A stretch of DNA of 64,000 bases from the NCBI GenBank assembly GCA_018894105.1, contig CM032128.1:31705299-31769298 (forward strand), written 5' to 3'. The DNA comes from Jacaranda mimosifolia (Eukaryota > Streptophyta > Magnoliopsida > Lamiales > Bignoniaceae). Made by a program: the position numbers and the translations under genes. Below, one piece after another: positions 61,993-64,000 of the stretch (positions are counted from its first letter, which is position 1; every line of letters begins with the position of its first letter). Below the pieces are notes generated by a model that worked only from the letters and a program-made list of their open reading frames with translations, was not told where the DNA came from and made no database searches.

Positions 61993-64000
61993 GGATATGT
62001 TAGATCACGAATTCTTGTTTTTTGCAAAAATCATGACAAAGAAAGAATATGGGTTGATTCATGCGGTGAAGAGAATTTGAGGAGATGGGGTGGAGGGATT
62101 ATATATATATATGTGTGTGTGTGTTTATACGTATATGAGTAGAGAATTTTCAAAGAAAGAGACTACAAAAGGGCTTAGGGTATTATTTTGGAGACTGTGG
62201 GGATCAAAGGAAGAACAGTTTGGACACGGTTTGATTTGAAATTTGTTTGATATGGACTCCTTCTGCTTAATTAAGGCCGGCTGTTTAATTAGATCCTTCT
62301 CTAATTAATTAGCAAATTGCAACCACACACACACACACACACATTTTCTATTAGTCTATTTTCCTCTCTTCTCTTTCCTTTTTTTTTTTTTTTTTTGTTG
62401 GGGGGGGGGGGGGGGTTATGGACTTGAAATCAGGTCCTAAGCATCTATCTCGTATTTTGAATTATCTATTTTTAATATGCGTTTGATCGTATGTTTTATT
62501 TTATAATTATAAAAAATTAGTCATTATTATTGTAGGGTAGTATTATTAATATATATATATATATAAGTATTATATTCTTATTGTATTATTATGTCTTGTT
62601 TGCTTGGCTTGATTAGGTATGATAAATACATAACCAAACCTCTTTTAATGTTTGTTTCAATTGATAAAAGCTCTTGATAAATCCTAATCCCAACATTATT
62701 TATTGTTGCCTTTGAAAAATGGATGGGGGGGAGGGGAAATACTTGATTTGGTGTAATTAGAATTACAAATATCAAATAGGGCCTTTTTTTTATTATCTTA
62801 TTTTCAATTAAACCTTGTTCCTAAGAATGGGAAAGAATGAGGAAATTGTGAAAAATTTATTAAAAAATATAAAGGATATAATAATAAATTTATATATTAT
62901 ATTTTAATATATTTATATATTAATCTTACCAACCAAATATAAAATTAAAATATTCTATCTTCATGGGCTTAAAATGTATCTATTTGCTTATATATAACTT
63001 CTAATCACATCATTCAAAGTAAACTAGCCCTTAGGGTATATGTGAATGTTCAATATCAACCCAAGAGAGTATTTGTTTTCTTACATCATTTTGATCCCTC
63101 TTCCATCTTATACCGATAATCACGGCCTGTATAATATCTAATCATTAACAATTGAATATTGCTATATATATATAATGTGTGTGTGTGTGTGTGTGTGTGT
63201 GAATCTAATTAATTTGTCATATCTTGAATTTGTTTGCCACGTAGGAATTAATTAAGTCCATGCAAGTGGTATGTATAATTCTTGTTCTTTCTTACAAAAA
63301 GATAATGTTAGCAATAAAAAATTAACTAATAATATAAAAATTATGATGAACCATGCACATGTAAAAAAATTTATCGTTAACAATATGTATTAATTAGATG
63401 ATAATAATTTTTATTTGATCATAATAATAATTTAGTAGTGCTAAGAACTATATAGTATCTTAATTATTGAATAATGCTATTGACAATGAGTTACATATAT
63501 GTACATAGCAATAACAAAATTATCACTAGAATTTTTGATAATTTTATTATTATCCTTCTAAATATACCATTAATTGTCAATAGTGGTTAATTAGTTCAAT
63601 AGTATCATCCTCATACATATAAGTAGAAGGTCCAGAGTTCAAACCCATGCATAAATTAATATATATATATATATTTCTCATAGGTAAAAACAATTAATTG
63701 GAAAATGACTCGTGAAAGAGTTGCATAATAATTGTGGGGATCTAATATTTTTTATTGCTTGGGAAAGATTTGGGAACTTTCATGCATGTATGGGATGAAA
63801 AAATAGCATAAAAATACCATAATTTGTAGTTTTCATTTGTCTGCCTTAATCAATAATATTAATTAGAAATTGTTTCTTACATCAGGTTTTATTTGGATAT
63901 ACATCGTCCTTATATATTGTCATCACAATCACCATCAAATTAATATAAAAATACATTAATTTTCTAACTATAATTAATTAATGTTGGAGATGGTGTTGAC
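61993..64000. other. Upstream region of the C2H2 gene and intergenic
   Basis: A TA/TG microsatellite at 62099-62124 may include the TATA element of the C2H2 gene. An AC repeat lies at about 62322-62342. A run of T directly followed by a run of G lies at 62379-62415. A TA/TG repeat lies at about 63163-63200. No further gene is supported. Confidence 0.5.
63590..63680 (+). mobile_element. Possible decayed SINE
   Basis: AGTTCAATAGTATCATCCTC (A-box-like) and GAGTTCAAACCC (B-box-like) are spaced like the tRNA-derived SINEs in this window and resemble the minus strand of 35148-35255 (ATTCAATGATATTAATGTC and GAGGTTCGAA). A TA-rich tail follows. Target duplication not resolved. Confidence 0.45.

Overview
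This window is nuclear DNA from a core eudicot plant. It is AT-rich, the genes are split by many canonical plant introns, the encoded proteins belong to land-plant families, and the gaps are filled with small plant transposons, a tRNA-derived SINE and a fragment of chloroplast DNA. I cannot name the species. Most of the real genes are fragmented into short exons, so I rebuilt the models by hand from splice sites and reading phase; each model closes in frame.

Left to right: (1) 3.1-4.9 kb, minus strand: a complete three-exon 2-oxoglutarate/Fe(II) dioxygenase of the 'ACC oxidase homolog' type, with one apparent GC-AG intron. (2) 7.3-13.6 kb, plus: a decayed class 3 lipase (diacylglycerol-lipase-like) pseudogene carrying a 1.3 kb terminal-inverted-repeat insertion. 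(3) 14-28 kb: a gene-poor transposon tract with a SINE bounded by an 18-bp target duplication, two Ac-like hAT elements with 8-bp target duplications and a CACTA element with a 3-bp target duplication. (4) 28.8-35.7 kb: two LOB-domain transcription factor genes, LBD29/LBD17-like (plus) and LBD16-like (minus), facing each other. (5) 37.5-45.9 kb, minus: a complete 20-exon poly(ADP-ribose) polymerase 1 gene, 993 residues. (6) 47.2-48.2 kb: a small AT-rich satellite with a two-monomer higher-order period. (7) 50.0-52.6 kb, minus: deoxyhypusine hydroxylase (7 exons, 314 residues), head to head with (8) 54.3-58.2 kb, plus: the SNARE USE1 (7 coding exons, 238 residues). (9) 60.5-60.9 kb: a decayed nuclear copy of part of chloroplast atpB. 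(10) 61.4-62.0 kb, minus: a single-finger C2H2 repressor with a C-terminal EAR motif.

The neighbourhood is informative. From memory, Arabidopsis carries a ZFP11 - LBD16 - LBD17 - class 3 lipase block on chromosome 2, and DOHH next to LBD29 on chromosome 3. This window has all of those families together in a compatible order, so it looks like a less fractionated form of a segment that was duplicated and split in Arabidopsis. Functionally the genes cover auxin-driven lateral root formation (LBD pair), DNA repair and chromatin (PARP1), eIF5A hypusination (DOHH), Golgi-to-ER retrieval (USE1) and transcriptional repression (C2H2).

I found no operon-like or defence-like novel system. The least ordinary structures are the alternating-monomer satellite, the duplicated splice acceptor inside the LBD29-like intron, the GC-AG intron, the SINE family and the dense set of small transposons with recognisable target duplications.
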